This document shows, one piece after another, positions 18,071 through 29,200 of a stretch of DNA of 64,000 bases (the stretch's first letter is position 1; every line of letters starts with the position of its first letter). Position numbers and translations under genes: made by a program. Source of the stretch: Aquirhabdus parva (GTDB taxonomy: Bacteria; Pseudomonadota; Gammaproteobacteria; Pseudomonadales; Moraxellaceae). The DNA lies in assembly GCF_003351745.1 (NCBI RefSeq), contig NZ_CP031222.1, positions 1,656,207 to 1,720,206 on the forward strand, read 5' to 3'. The notes under the pieces are model-generated. The model saw only the letters and a list, made by a program, of their open reading frames with translations. It did not search any database and was not told the DNA's origin.

Positions 18071-18817
18071 TTAGACACTGTTTGGGTCCAAAATCTGTTT
18101 TGCAGCTTGCTGTTGCAATAGATCTAGATAAATCCACTGCCCTTCCTCTACATCCGTTAATTTGAACTGTCCAATTTGCTCACGATGCAAGGCTATCACA
18201 TGATTCCCTACCGCAGCGATCATACGCTTCACTTGATGGTAGATGCCTTGATGTATCGTCAGGCTGAGGATATGACTATCTTCTAATTCGCAATGATCTG
18301 CCAGCAACAATGATTTTTCACCCATGAGCTCAACGCCTGACTGTAACTGTGCAATTTGCTCAGGCGTTATCGGTTCACTGGTGGTGACACGATAACGCTT
18401 AGGCACATGCCGGCGTGGATGTGTCAATGCATGTAGATACGCGCCATCATCCGTTAATAATAATAGCCCTGTTGTATCCTGATCCAGACGCCCAACGCAC
18501 TGTAAACCTCGTTCAATAAGCTGCGGAGGAAATAAGCTAAAAACGCTGCGGTGATGCTGTGGTGTGTGTGAACATTCGAAACCTTGAGGCTTATTGATCG
18601 CGATATAAACTTTCTCTCGATATTGCCATGTTTTTCCCATGACTGAAAACTCAAAATGATCTATCGGAAAGTTGGCTTTCGGATCAAAACAAGGCGTATT
18701 TTCCACGTTGACTTTACCGCTTTCGATTAATAAGCGGCATTGCTTTCGACTGCCAAAACCTTGGGATTGAATAATTTTTTCGAGTTGCATAGTCTTTTTC
18801 ATGGTTTTTAAATTCAT
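18071..18817 (-). CDS. RsuA/RluE-family rRNA pseudouridine synthase
   Basis: This enzyme isomerises a specific rRNA uridine to pseudouridine. An N-terminal S4 RNA-binding domain ([20 protein letters not shown]) precedes the catalytic domain. Its motif [13 protein letters not shown] carries the catalytic Asp, and [12 protein letters not shown] is the other conserved block. The size (248 residues) and overall pattern fit RsuA, which modifies 16S U516. RluE or RluF cannot be excluded without alignment. Starts at 18817, 18802 and 18790 are all possible, and none has a clear Shine-Dalgarno sequence. cobB follows 8 bp downstream. Confidence 0.88.
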   Translation of the reverse strand: MNLKTMKKTMQLEKIIQSQGFGSRKQCRLLIESGKVNVENTPCFDPKANFPIDHFEFSVMGKTWQYREKVYIAINKPQGFECSHTPQHHRSVFSLFPPQLIERGLQCVGRLDQDTTGLLLLTDDGAYLHALTHPRRHVPKRYRVTTSEPITPEQIAQLQSGVELMGEKSLLLADHCELEDSHILSLTIHQGIYHQVKRMIAAVGNHVIALHREQIGQFKLTDVEEGQWIYLDLLQQQAAKQILDPNSV

Positions 18818-18853
18818 GGGAATTTTACGCTATTTTAAAGACCGCCTTAAAAT

Positions 18854-18886
18854 AAAAATCCCCTGTTTATAACAAGGGATTTTTTT
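18854..18886. terminator. Terminator after the DUF885 gene
   Basis: A-rich and T-rich flanks surround arms ATCCC and GGGAT, with TGTT/AACA continuing the stem around a TAT loop. There are T-runs on both strands, so it can work in both directions. It mainly serves the minus-strand gene ending at 18914. Confidence 0.8.
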
Positions 18887-18913
18887 GATTAAGCGAGATT
18901 AAAAAAACATGAT

Positions 18914-20725
18914 TTAGTGACCCTTGGTCTTTGCTTTGGTCGCGACAATCCACGCTTTGGTTCGGGTTTCCAATACATCCAAGGGTAATGCGCCACCATC
19001 CAAAATCACGTCATGGAACGCACGGATATCAAATGCATCTCCTAACTCTTTTTTGGCAAGAGCTCGTAGTTCAAGGATTTTTAACTGTCCCATCTTATAG
19101 GCTAATGCCTGACCCGGCCATGTAATATAACGATCAGTTTCCGCCTGCAGATCAGGTTCATCCTCACTGGAATGGGCATGGAAAAAATCGACCATTTGCT
19201 GGCGTGTCCAATGCTTGTAATGCACACCAGTATCCAGCACTAAACGATCTGCCCTTAGCAGCTCACTTGAAAGACGTCCATAGTCTGATAAAGGATCTTT
19301 ATAAAAACCAATATCTTTCCCCAGTTGTTCAGAATAGAGAGCCCAGCCTTCAATGTAAGCCGTATAACCTGCTTGCTGACGGAACGGTGGTAATGCGGGT
19401 AAGGTTTGTGCAATGGATATCTGCATATGATGACCAGGAATTGCTTCATGATAAGCAGTCGATTCAAACGTTGTTGAAGAGCGATTCGCAAAATCTCCAG
19501 TATTCACAAAAACCTGACCGGGTCTTGAACCATCGGGAGTGCCCTGTTGGTACTCTGCACCAGCAGCTTCTTTTTCACGGTATTCTTGGACAGGGACAAC
19601 TTCGACTTTAGTTTTTGGCAATAAACCAAATAACTTAGGTAACTCCGGTTGCATTCCCGCAATAAAGCCGCGATAGGCTTCAAGAATTTCTTCACGGGAC
19701 TTTGGATGGACTTTCGGATCTGTTTTTAAAGCTGCGCGGAAGCTAGCCAAATCCTTATAGCCTTGAGCTTTAGCAATTTCCGTCATGGCTGTTTCAATGC
19801 GTTTTACTTCAGCAAGACCAAGCTCATGGATATGCTCAGGGCTTTCTTTGGTTGTCGTCATTTGCTCGACTTGATAACGATAGATCGCATCTCCATTCGG
19901 AAGCTGCCACACACCAGGTTGACTACGACCATGCGGTGCGTAATCTTTTGCGATGAATTTACCCAGTTTGCTATACGCAGGACGAACATCATGATCAATA
20001 GCATCAATAATCGCCGCGCTTAAACGCTTACGATCCGCTTCTGAAATACTCTCTGGAAAGTGTTTTAAAGGATCGGCAAACGCACTGTCTTTACCAGCGG
20101 GCTTAGCAATACTGTCAATCTGCACAACTACTTTTTCAAGCAAGTATTTTGGTGGCATCATGCCATCCTGCAAGCCCTGCTTAGCCACTCCCATAGATTG
20201 ATCAAGCAATTTTGGAATCGCTTTTAAGCGTTTGATGTAATCTTCATATTCCTTAGTCGTTGTAAACGGGATTGAGCTGACAAATCCCGGAAGCTGTAAA
20301 TGGATGCCACTCATTTGATCAAAGGGCATTTCATACAATTTCAAATCATATCCACGCAAGCTATCTTTCAGTTGTCTGACCATTAGCTCTTGGTTAAGTT
20401 TATCCTCTGCTGAGAAACCACTGGTATCGATGGATTCAAAGCGTTTTAGAAAGCTTTCTGTAACTTTATGCTCGCTTTTGATATGTGCCAAAGACATATC
20501 CGACCACTTGTCGTTATAGCGTAAGTCTCCAAGAGTCGTTGCAAACTCTGGCGTATTTTCTAAATTGTACTGCCATTGCTCTGAGAGTAAATCGTTCAAG
20601 GCTTTTACACGTGATGTCACATCGGTCTGCTGAGTCGCAGTATTTGTCTCTGTTGCTTGGGCGATATTAATCATGCCCATGCTTAAACCTATGCTAAGAC
20701 TTAAGCTCAAAATTCTACTTTTCAT
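18914..20725 (-). CDS. DUF885-family exported putative metallopeptidase
   Basis: This 603-residue protein has an N-terminal signal peptide (cleavage near IAQATE) and a full-length DUF885 domain. The family's zinc-site-like motif HEAIPGHHMQ is at about 425-434, preceded by STAY. A conserved IEGWALYSEQLG follows, whose Glu is the likely third ligand. The family is predicted to contain periplasmic carboxypeptidase-like metalloenzymes. Biochemical evidence is thin, and the substrate cannot be read here. It is transcribed alone, ending at a strong bidirectional terminator. Confidence 0.85.
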   Translation of the reverse strand: MKSRILSLSLSIGLSMGMINIAQATETNTATQQTDVTSRVKALNDLLSEQWQYNLENTPEFATTLGDLRYNDKWSDMSLAHIKSEHKVTESFLKRFESIDTSGFSAEDKLNQELMVRQLKDSLRGYDLKLYEMPFDQMSGIHLQLPGFVSSIPFTTTKEYEDYIKRLKAIPKLLDQSMGVAKQGLQDGMMPPKYLLEKVVVQIDSIAKPAGKDSAFADPLKHFPESISEADRKRLSAAIIDAIDHDVRPAYSKLGKFIAKDYAPHGRSQPGVWQLPNGDAIYRYQVEQMTTTKESPEHIHELGLAEVKRIETAMTEIAKAQGYKDLASFRAALKTDPKVHPKSREEILEAYRGFIAGMQPELPKLFGLLPKTKVEVVPVQEYREKEAAGAEYQQGTPDGSRPGQVFVNTGDFANRSSTTFESTAYHEAIPGHHMQISIAQTLPALPPFRQQAGYTAYIEGWALYSEQLGKDIGFYKDPLSDYGRLSSELLRADRLVLDTGVHYKHWTRQQMVDFFHAHSSEDEPDLQAETDRYITWPGQALAYKMGQLKILELRALAKKELGDAFDIRAFHDVILDGGALPLDVLETRTKAWIVATKAKTKGH

Positions 20726-20845
20726 AAACTTGCCTTCGATGCCTGATTAATTTTTCCAAACAGTCCGATATTACAATTATTGTGCCAAGTTAAGCATCTA
20801 AATTGTGTATTTTCAGTATCTTTAGCGCAGAAAAAGCTGATTTAT

Positions 20846-22297
20846 TTATGCAGCAGGTATCCGTGATTTCGCCCAAGGTTGCGCTAGTTCTAACTCGTAC
20901 GCCAATTCTATGAGTGTGCGTTCATCACCATATTTACCACAGAAATGCACACCAATAGGTAGACCAACTTGAGACACGCCCATGGGCAAGGAGATAGCTG
21001 GGGTTCCTGTGATGTTTTGAATCGGTGTGAATGCCACATAATCGAGCAATCGTTCAAGTAATTTGTCAAAAGGCACATCTGGACCGAGATAGCCTATTTT
21101 TGGCGTCGTATGTGCAAGTACAGGGGTCATGATGACGTCGAATTGATCAAAAGACTTTTCATAATCTCGAGCACTTTGCTTCAGACGTGATATCGCCTTA
21201 GGAGTATGAAAAAAGTTCTTTTTGAAATGTTGCATTAAACCAAAAGTCAAAGGTTCAAGCTTTTGACTGTCAAAATCTTTATTAAAAGCTACGCGCCCTA
21301 ACTTCGATACTAAAAATGACAACATGGCCCAATACTGTAGAAAATCGTCGGTAAACGTCGATGCCACAGGCATGGAAATCTCAGTGACATGATGCCCTAA
21401 GCCCTCTAGAAGCTTTGCTGTACTACTTAACGTATGACGAGTCTCAGCATCAGTTTTTGAGCGAATTGAATCGAATAAAATTCCAATGCGTAGGCGCTTA
21501 GAATTGGGTCGCTCAATTAGACCTAGAGCCGGTAGTTTCTTATTTTGATAATACTGTTCCGCACTGGCATAGAAATGTGCGGTATCGCGTACAGAGCGCG
21601 TCACTACCCCTTCACTGATAATATTAATCGGAAAAATAGCGGCTTGAGGTGGGGACATCAGTCGTCCGCGTGAGGGTTTTAGACCCACCAGACCACAACA
21701 CGCTGCAGGAATACGAATTGAGCCGCCACCATCATTGGCATGGGCAATCGGCACTACACCTGAAGCCACAAGCGCTGCCGAACCGCCTGACGATGCGCCT
21801 GAGGAATAGTCCAAATTCCAAGGATTGCGCGTTGCTGGTTGACCCACAAATTCAGTTGAGGCATTTAAACCAAATTCAGGCAAAGTACTTTTACCCAGAA
21901 TATTAAAACCTTGATCGATGAATAATTGCGTTAACGGCGAGTGTTGAGAGGCTATTTTTGGCGTAAATGCGTGTGAACCTTGAGTTGTTTTCATCCCAAG
22001 TACGTCAGTATTGTCCTTGACAAAAAAGGGGATACCAGCAAAGATGGAATACAGATTCGTTGAATTCTGGCATATTAAATTTTGTTGTGATTTCGCTTGA
22101 ATAATTGCAAGATCAAAAGCTTCTTCTTGAATGGCATGAATATAGGGTTCCGCAGCTTTCGCACGTTCAATCGCAGCACGTGTCAACTCAAGTGGGCTTA
22201 TCTCGCCTTTAAGAAGTAGTTCGGATAAAGCAACGGCATCATGGTCTCCCATAACATCTGATTTCTGATCTTGTTTTGCACTAACAATATTCTTCAT
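20846..22297 (-). CDS. Amidase signature family hydrolase
   Basis: This is a 483-residue amidase-signature enzyme that hydrolyses an amide bond by a Ser-cisSer-Lys triad. Lys at about 91 is in FFVKDNTD, the cis-Ser near 168 is in [13 protein letters not shown], and the nucleophile Ser near 192 is in [24 protein letters not shown]. Spacing between the three matches the family. Sequence style resembles stand-alone amidases of the 6-aminohexanoate-cyclic-dimer hydrolase (NylA) group rather than GatA, but the substrate is open. There is no signal peptide. An internal ATG (MGDHDAV) 15 codons in is an alternative start. Confidence 0.87.
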   Translation of the reverse strand: MKNIVSAKQDQKSDVMGDHDAVALSELLLKGEISPLELTRAAIERAKAAEPYIHAIQEEAFDLAIIQAKSQQNLICQNSTNLYSIFAGIPFFVKDNTDVLGMKTTQGSHAFTPKIASQHSPLTQLFIDQGFNILGKSTLPEFGLNASTEFVGQPATRNPWNLDYSSGASSGGSAALVASGVVPIAHANDGGGSIRIPAACCGLVGLKPSRGRLMSPPQAAIFPINIISEGVVTRSVRDTAHFYASAEQYYQNKKLPALGLIERPNSKRLRIGILFDSIRSKTDAETRHTLSSTAKLLEGLGHHVTEISMPVASTFTDDFLQYWAMLSFLVSKLGRVAFNKDFDSQKLEPLTFGLMQHFKKNFFHTPKAISRLKQSARDYEKSFDQFDVIMTPVLAHTTPKIGYLGPDVPFDKLLERLLDYVAFTPIQNITGTPAISLPMGVSQVGLPIGVHFCGKYGDERTLIELAYELELAQPWAKSRIPAA

Positions 22298-22388
22298 ATC
22301 AAGACTGTCCTTATCTTTGTAAATTTTTTACTGTGTGAATCATTTAGAAGCATCAACACTATATTAGACAATCAAGATTTTCAACAAT

Positions 22389-22423
22389 AAAAAAAGCCCC
22401 TACTACTAAAGTAAGGGCTTTTT
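22389..22423. terminator. Terminator after acnB
   Basis: Arms AAAAAGCCC and GGGCTTTTT, extended by TACT/AGTA across one mismatch, surround a 4-base loop. Read on the minus strand it ends in a T-run, 22 bp after the acnB stop, before the amidase gene. Confidence 0.88.
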
Positions 22424-22444
22424 CAATTCAACTCAATGGAACCA

Positions 22445-25069
22445 TTAAGTCAACTGAGCAACATTGATCTTACCAGTTTCGATTTTGTCTGCCTGAGTGG
22501 TGTATTCAGACATTTTGTCGAAGTTCAGGTATTGGTAGATGTCCGCTGACATGCTGTTGATGGTATTGGCATACGTCATATACTCTTCAACTGTTGGCAG
22601 CTTGCCCATGACAGCTGCAACTGAAGCCAATTCAGCAGAAGCCAGATACACATTGGCACCTTGACCCAAACGGTTCGGGAAGTTACGGGTAGAAGTTGAT
22701 ACACAGGTGGTGTTCGGTGCTACACGAGCTTGGTTACCCATACACAGTGAACAACCTGGCATTTCAGTACGCGCACCAGCACGACCATAAATGTTGTAGT
22801 AACCTTCTTCCATCAGTTGATGTTCATCCATACGTGTAGGCGGAGCAAGCCATAGACGTGTTGCGAGTGAACCACCCTCAACTTTATCCAACAGCTTACC
22901 AGCAGCACGGAAGTGACCGATGTTGGTCATACATGAACCAATGAACACTTCATCAATCTTGGTGCCAGCAACTTGTGACAATGGTTTCGCATCATCTGGG
23001 TCGTTCGGGCAGCACAGGATCGGTTCTTTGATTTCGTTCAGGTCTATTTCATAAACTGCAGCGTATTCCGCATCGGCATCAGCACGCAGTAAGCTTGGGT
23101 TAGCCAACCATTTTTCCATCGCTTCAACACGACGTGCCATAGTACGAGCATCGCCGTAACCTTGAGAAATCATCCACTTCAACATGGTGATGTTGGAGTT
23201 TAGGTATTCAGCAACGGATGCTTCAGACAATGTAATAGAACAACCAGCCGCTGAACGTTCTGCAGACGCATCCGACAATTCAAAAGCTTGTTCTACGGTC
23301 AGATCTTCCAGACCTTCAATCTCAAGTACACGACCGTTGAATACGTTCTTTTTGCCTTTCTTCTCGATGGTCAATTCACCGCGTTGAATCGCTGCGTAAG
23401 GAATCGCATGTACGAGGTCACGTAAAGTGATACCAGGTTGCATTTTGCCTTTGAAACGAACCAATACTGATTCAGGCATATCGAGTGGCATAACACCTGT
23501 CGCAGCAGCAAACGCGACCAGACCAGAACCCGCTGGGAAAGAAATACCGATTGGGAAACGGGTATGTGAGTCACCACCAGTACCAACAGTATCTGGCAAC
23601 AGCATACGGTTCAACCAGCTATGGATGATACCGTCGCCTGGGCGCAGTGATACACCACCACGGTTCATGATGAAGTCAGGCAGGGTGTGATGAGTCGTTA
23701 CGTCTACTGGTTTTGGATATGCAGCGGTATGACAGAACGATTGCATGACGAGGTCAGCTGAGAAGCCCAAACATGCCAAGTCTTTCAACTCATCACGGGT
23801 CATTGGACCAGTGGTGTCTTGTGAACCGACAGTGGTCATTTTTGGTTCGCAGTAAGTACCTGGACGGATACCGGTACCTTCTGGCAAGCCACATGCACGG
23901 CCAACCATTTTCTGTGCTTGGGTGTAACCTTTACCAGTGTCGGCTGGTTGTACTGGAGTGCGGAACAAGGTTGAAACTGGCAGGCCAAGCGCTTCACGTG
24001 CTTTACCAGTCAAACCGCGACCGATGATCAAATTGATACGACCACCTGCACGAACTTCATCCAGCAATACTTGTGATTTCAGTTCAAAAGTCGACAGTAC
24101 TTCATCAGTACCGTTTTTGGTGATTTTGCCTTCGTATGGGAAAATGTCGATAACATCACCCATGTTCAAGTTAGCAACATCTGCTTCAAATGGCAGTGCG
24201 CCAGCATCTTCCATAGTGTTGAAGAAAATCGGAGCAATTTTAGAGCCGATACACACACCGCCATCGCGTTTGTTTGGGATGTGCGGCAAATCATCGCCAG
24301 TAAACCAAAGGACAGAGTTGGTTGCTGATTTACGGCTTGAGCCCGTACCAACCACGTCACCCACATAAGCAACTGTATGACCTTTCGCTTTTAATGCTTC
24401 GATTTGTTTGATTGGACCAATTTCACCTGGTTTCTCAGGAGTAATACCATCACGCGCGTTTTTCAGCATTGCATTGGCGTGAAGTGGGATATCTGGACGT
24501 GACCATGCGTCTTGAGCAGGTGACAAGTCGTCAGTGTTGGTTTCGCCGGTAACTTTGAACACGGTTACAGTAATTTTTTGTGCAACTTCTGGACGGCTGG
24601 TGAACCACTCTGCGTTTGCCCATGATTCAAGTACGGCTTTAGCGTGTGCATTGCCCGCTTGTGCTTTTTCTTGCACATCATGAAATGCATCAAATACTAA
24701 TAAGGTTTTTTTCAATGCTTCAGCAGCACCAGCAGCAAGTTCTGGGTTATCCAGTGCAGAAACCAATGGCTCGACGTTGTAGCCACCCAGCATGGTGCCT
24801 AACAGGTATACAGCGCGCTCTTTGGTCACGAGTGGTGATGTTGCCTCACCTTTGGTGATTGCGGCTAAGAATGCAGCTTTCACATAAGCAGCTTGGTCTA
24901 CGCCTGGTGGAATACGGTTTTCCAGTAAATCAACCAAAAAAGCTTCTTCGCCTGCTGGAGGATTTTTTAGGAGTTCAACAAGGCTTGCAACTTGAGTTTC
25001 ATCAAGTGCTTTTGGTGGGACACCAAGTAGGGCACGTTCTGCAACGTGTTGGCGATAGGCTTCTAGCAT
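22445..25069 (-). CDS. acnB: Aconitate hydratase B
   Basis: AcnB interconverts citrate and isocitrate in the TCA cycle using a 4Fe-4S cluster. The 874-residue protein has the AcnB order, with the HEAT-like and swivel domains at the N terminus. The cluster cysteines are in GSCMTNIGH (about 711) and PGCSLCMGN (about 772 and 775), almost the same positions as in E. coli AcnB. Substrate-site signatures [11 protein letters not shown] and [13 protein letters not shown] are present. The start has AAAGGA six bases upstream. It is a single-gene unit with its own terminator and a 339-bp upstream region. Confidence 0.97.
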   Translation of the reverse strand: MLEAYRQHVAERALLGVPPKALDETQVASLVELLKNPPAGEEAFLVDLLENRIPPGVDQAAYVKAAFLAAITKGEATSPLVTKERAVYLLGTMLGGYNVEPLVSALDNPELAAGAAEALKKTLLVFDAFHDVQEKAQAGNAHAKAVLESWANAEWFTSRPEVAQKITVTVFKVTGETNTDDLSPAQDAWSRPDIPLHANAMLKNARDGITPEKPGEIGPIKQIEALKAKGHTVAYVGDVVGTGSSRKSATNSVLWFTGDDLPHIPNKRDGGVCIGSKIAPIFFNTMEDAGALPFEADVANLNMGDVIDIFPYEGKITKNGTDEVLSTFELKSQVLLDEVRAGGRINLIIGRGLTGKAREALGLPVSTLFRTPVQPADTGKGYTQAQKMVGRACGLPEGTGIRPGTYCEPKMTTVGSQDTTGPMTRDELKDLACLGFSADLVMQSFCHTAAYPKPVDVTTHHTLPDFIMNRGGVSLRPGDGIIHSWLNRMLLPDTVGTGGDSHTRFPIGISFPAGSGLVAFAAATGVMPLDMPESVLVRFKGKMQPGITLRDLVHAIPYAAIQRGELTIEKKGKKNVFNGRVLEIEGLEDLTVEQAFELSDASAERSAAGCSITLSEASVAEYLNSNITMLKWMISQGYGDARTMARRVEAMEKWLANPSLLRADADAEYAAVYEIDLNEIKEPILCCPNDPDDAKPLSQVAGTKIDEVFIGSCMTNIGHFRAAGKLLDKVEGGSLATRLWLAPPTRMDEHQLMEEGYYNIYGRAGARTEMPGCSLCMGNQARVAPNTTCVSTSTRNFPNRLGQGANVYLASAELASVAAVMGKLPTVEEYMTYANTINSMSADIYQYLNFDKMSEYTTQADKIETGKINVAQLT

Positions 25070-25408
25070 GGTTTTGTCCTTTAGTAATATTAAGGGAAAA
25101 ATTTGATAGGCAGCGATCCTTACAGAAAACTACAGCGTAAAGAGACTTTATTCAGCCCTGCTCTTCGCTCAACAATTAAAGCGGTTATTGCCTGAATGAT
25201 CTCATCGAATCATCCCATGCAAATCGAGACGCTGCCTAGGTGTGGGAATGGTACTTGAATTTCCACTAAATGTTAATCAGATAAAGGCATAACGCCAGTG
25301 TAATGGCGCAATGATGAATATTTTTTTTGGAAATGGTGGCCAATTGAGCATTTATTATATTTTGTGTTGCAAATTTCTTTAATGCCAATACAGAGTTGAA
25401 AGCGCCAC
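25070..25408 (-). promoter_or_regulatory. acnB upstream region
   Basis: This 339-bp gap lies between acnB and the phosphopantetheinyl transferase gene, both on the minus strand. I see no gene. A small inverted repeat CGCCA/TGGCG occurs around 25290-25310, and the part near 25320-25380 is very A/T-rich. The acnB promoter must be in the left half, but no convincing -35/-10 pair stands out. Confidence 0.4.
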
Positions 25409-26158
25409 TTAATCTTCAATATTAGTCCTTTCTAATGTACCGAAACACACGATTTGTTCACCTAATGACTTTAGTCCAATCTTTTCTACGTTTAACCAAA
25501 AACGCTGCCCAGCAGACAAGTCTCCCCAATCTACAGTTAACATCAAACATGCTAGTTCTAGGGCTTCATCAACCGATAAAACCTCAACAGCTTCAAACGG
25601 CATAAACCGATTTACTTTGAAAAACAAAAGTTTGAAAAGTGTTTCTTTTAATGAGTAAATCATGGTGAGCCATTTTTCTCGCTCAATTGCCATTCTCTCT
25701 CCCAATCGCAGTTCATTTTCTGAAGCTATTAATTTAACGATGTCGTTTGCATGGTCGATCGAAAAAATGGTTTCGCAATCTATAGCAACCGAAGCGTATT
25801 GATTTTTTTGAGCAATGATCGCAATAGCTAAACCATTTTTTTCAAGCATGTTATGTGTAATTGATCCTATAAACTCGACAGGCCAAATAGGTAGACCTTG
25901 AGCGGTGCGTCCCATAACAGATTTTAATTGTTCCTCAGGACACAAAAATCTCTGTAAGGCGTGTATGGCGCTTAAGCGACCAGCTAGAAAGCTTGCTTTG
26001 CGCTGAGGAGAGGCCGTGCTGAGTTCTTGAGCCAAATTTCTGGCTAATTCACGAATAGACTCAGGGAAAAGATGCACAATTTCTGCATATTCATCGCTAC
26101 GAAATACATGGCTTTCACAATGAATCCCTTCGGGTAACTTTAGTTTGACGATAGACAC
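25409..26158 (-). CDS. Sfp/EntD-type 4'-phosphopantetheinyl transferase
   Basis: The enzyme moves the phosphopantetheine arm from CoA to the conserved Ser of a carrier protein. The magnesium-binding Asp-x-Glu is in AIDCET (about 126-128). The family block W..x(n)..SLKETLFKLLFF is at about 160-175. An upstream LAGRLSAIHAL resembles the EntD-type R-x-A-x-x-A-L motif. The 249 residues and a 4-sheet N-terminal half fit the group. The start is GTG 26158 with only a weak GAG upstream. It diverges from the synthetase gene across 140 bp, so its likely client is the carrier domain of that synthetase. Confidence 0.9.
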   Translation of the reverse strand: MSIVKLKLPEGIHCESHVFRSDEYAEIVHLFPESIRELARNLAQELSTASPQRKASFLAGRLSAIHALQRFLCPEEQLKSVMGRTAQGLPIWPVEFIGSITHNMLEKNGLAIAIIAQKNQYASVAIDCETIFSIDHANDIVKLIASENELRLGERMAIEREKWLTMIYSLKETLFKLLFFKVNRFMPFEAVEVLSVDEALELACLMLTVDWGDLSAGQRFWLNVEKIGLKSLGEQIVCFGTLERTNIED

Positions 26159-26298
26159 TATTGATTACTCAAATTTACTTGCACGCCATCGTAGGATAGC
26201 GCTAAATACTTGTCATAGCGCTCTTTAGTTGTCGGAGCGACACTTTTAATCGACAATACTTTCTTTATTAAATTTATTCTATTGTAATTGGATATTTT
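26159..26298. promoter_or_regulatory. Divergent promoter region of the synthetase and its activating enzyme
   Basis: The 8-mer ATAGCGCT occurs twice, at 26196-26203 and 26215-26222, 19 bp apart, and each contains the palindrome AGCGCT. Just to the right, TTGTCG (26229-26234) and GACAAT (26252-26257) form a plausible sigma70 promoter with a 17-bp spacer for the synthetase. They also overlap an inverted repeat TTGTCG/CGACAA. The arrangement looks like two operator half-sites on one helix face directly upstream of a -35 box. Confidence 0.45.
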
Positions 26299-29200
26299 GT
26301 GAACTCTGCATCTCAAGAAAATCAAAACAACACTGATCACTCAGACATACGAGCTATTGTTCGTGGCGAAAACCGTCCAGATTTACTCAAGCATGAAGTT
26401 CTTGCTGATTTGTTCGAGGAGACCGTCTCTCGAGTACCAGAAAAAATTGCGCTCATTTTCAATGATGAAAATTTAGGGCAGCGGTCTGTGACTTATGCAG
26501 AACTGAATCATCAAGCGGATCTGGTGGCTCATCATTTAATCCAAAACGGTGTTGTTTCAGGCCAGATCGTGGGTCTTTGGCTGCCGCGCGGTATTGAGTT
26601 ATTAGTGGCCCAACTTGGTATAGCCAAAGCAGGCGCAGCATGGCTTCCGTTTGATACAGAAACCCCTGTAGATCGTATTATGGTCTGCCTAGAAGATGCC
26701 AGTGCTGCGGGTTTAATCAGTGATGCAAATTGGCATTCTCGATTAGCACCTATTGAGCAACCTGTTTGGACAATAGAAGCCTTACTTGCCCCAGTTAGCG
26801 GTGTTTTAAGTCATCGGCAAAATTTTTTACCGAGTCATCCTGCTTATGTCATTTATACCTCGGGTTCTACAGGAAAGCCTAAAGGGATTGTGATTAACCA
26901 AGGTAGTATTTGTCATTTCTTACGTAGTGAAAATGCGGTTTTGGGCGTGCAAGAAAGTGATAAGGTTTATCAGGGCTTTTCAACAGCATTTGACATGTCT
27001 TTTGAAGAAATCTGGATTTCTTATTTGGTCGGTGCAACCTTATGGATTGCCCCGAAATCATTAACAACAGATCCCGATGCCTTACCTCTTGCATTGATCG
27101 AGAACCAGATTACGGTATTACATGCTGTCCCTACGCTACTGGCACTTTTCAGCATTGATGTCCCGAATTTGCGCATTATCAATCTTGGCGGGGAAATGTG
27201 CCCAGATTCGTTGGTTGAGCGATGGGCACTAGCCCATCATCAAATTTTTAATACTTATGGCCCGACAGAAGCGACTGTTTCCGCCAGTTTAGCGAATCTA
27301 CATCGTGGACATCCGGTGACCATAGGTAAACCATTACCAAATTATGGTCTGCTGGTGGTCGATGACCAATTTAATTTGCTCAATATCGGTGAAACCGGTG
27401 AGCTCTGTATTTTCGGTATGGGCGTTGCTGATGGTTATTTAGGTCGTCCCGATCTCACCGCTGAGAAGTTTCTAAATAATCCATGGGCCCAGACACCAGA
27501 AGAATCTAAATTATATAAAACGGGTGACCTCGCGATTTTGGATGAAACTGGTCAGATTGCACTGCTGGGCCGTGCTGATGATCAAATCAAAATTCGTGGT
27601 TTCCGCGTAGAACTTGGCGAGATAGAAGCAATACTCACCGAACAAACAGGGATAGGTACCGCTGCAGTGCTACTGCGAAATGAAGATGGCATGGATCAGT
27701 TGATCGCATTTATCGTCCCCGATGGATCACAAGAACACGACTTACAAGCCAAGACGGAAAGTCTGAGTAGCACTCACTTACGGGCAAAGTTACGTGAAAA
27801 ACTACCGCCTTATATGGTTCCCAATCGTTTTGAGGTCATCGAACAAGTTCCGCGGTTACTCTCTGGTAAAATTGATCGCAAAGCGCTACGTGTATTGCCA
27901 CTGACGACAATCGTCGATCGTGCTGCTTCCGACGAACCAACCAATCCAGCCGAAGTTGCACTTTTCGGCGTACTGAATAAGTTATTTCCGAATGCTCCAA
28001 TTCAACTGAGTGCCGATTTTTTTGATGATCTAGGTGGCCATTCATTACTGGCTGCACGTTTAGTTTCAGGCTTACGTGCTTTTCCAGAATACAGCCACAT
28101 TACGATTCATGATCTTTATCAGAAACGTCGTGTTGGGGCAATTGCAGAGAAAATGGCTGAGCAATCCGCCCAACAAGATAATATTGCGGCGTGGCAACCG
28201 GAAGAATTACAAGATCATACAGCACGCCGTTTCTTCTGCGGGCTGGCTCAAATCATTTTGTTGCCTTTCCTCATCAGTCTGCATATTCTGCAGTGGCTTG
28301 CACCCTTCTTCACCTACCACTTTTTGACAGGTAGCCCTGACGATAATATTTGGTATGCAATCGGTGTTTCACTTGCCGTATTTTTATTGACACAAATTAC
28401 TGGTTTTGCAGTTTCGATCTTCGGCAAACGCTTATTGCTTCTAAATATCAAAGCGGGAAGGTACCCACTTTGGGGCGTTGTTTATTTACGTTGGTGGCTT
28501 GCTGATCGTCTTTCTGACGTTGCACCAGTGCATTTGCTATCGGGCTCTTCTTTATATCACTGGTATTTACGAGGTATGGGGGCAAAGGTAGGGCACGATG
28601 TTTCCATTGGCTCTATTCATGTACGCATGCCTTCCCTTGTTAATATTGGTGATGGTGTTAGCATTGGTTCATCGGTGAATCTGGAGAATGCTCGCGTTGA
28701 ACGCGGCTGGTTGGTTCTAGGCAGTATTAATCTCGAAAAGGAAAGTTATATTGGATCTTATGCAATCTTAGAAAGTGATACTACGATCAAAACTTATGGG
28801 CGTTTGAATGGTTTATCCGCACTCTCCCATGGACAGACAATCAATGAATATGAAGTTTGGGATGGTGCACCGGCTAAGAAAGTCGAAATTTTTGATCCCG
28901 CTAGCTACCCGCCACGTCCAGCTGTATCAAATACACGATTGATTGGAGAGTTTGTATTTTTCTTAGCCAGCGTCATGGTTGTGGCCTGTCTATTCTTTAT
29001 CCCGATTTTCCCAACGTTTATTATTGTTGACTGGTTTGATGCACATTGGTTAAGTCCACTTCTTGCTGCTGACAATATTACGTTAACTGCGGTGCATTAT
29101 TTCATCTTAGCAATCCCTGCTAGCGCCGTTATGATTATTGTGACTGCTTTATTGTCTGTGGCAATTCGATGGATTGCGTTACCACGTCTAAAACCGGGAA

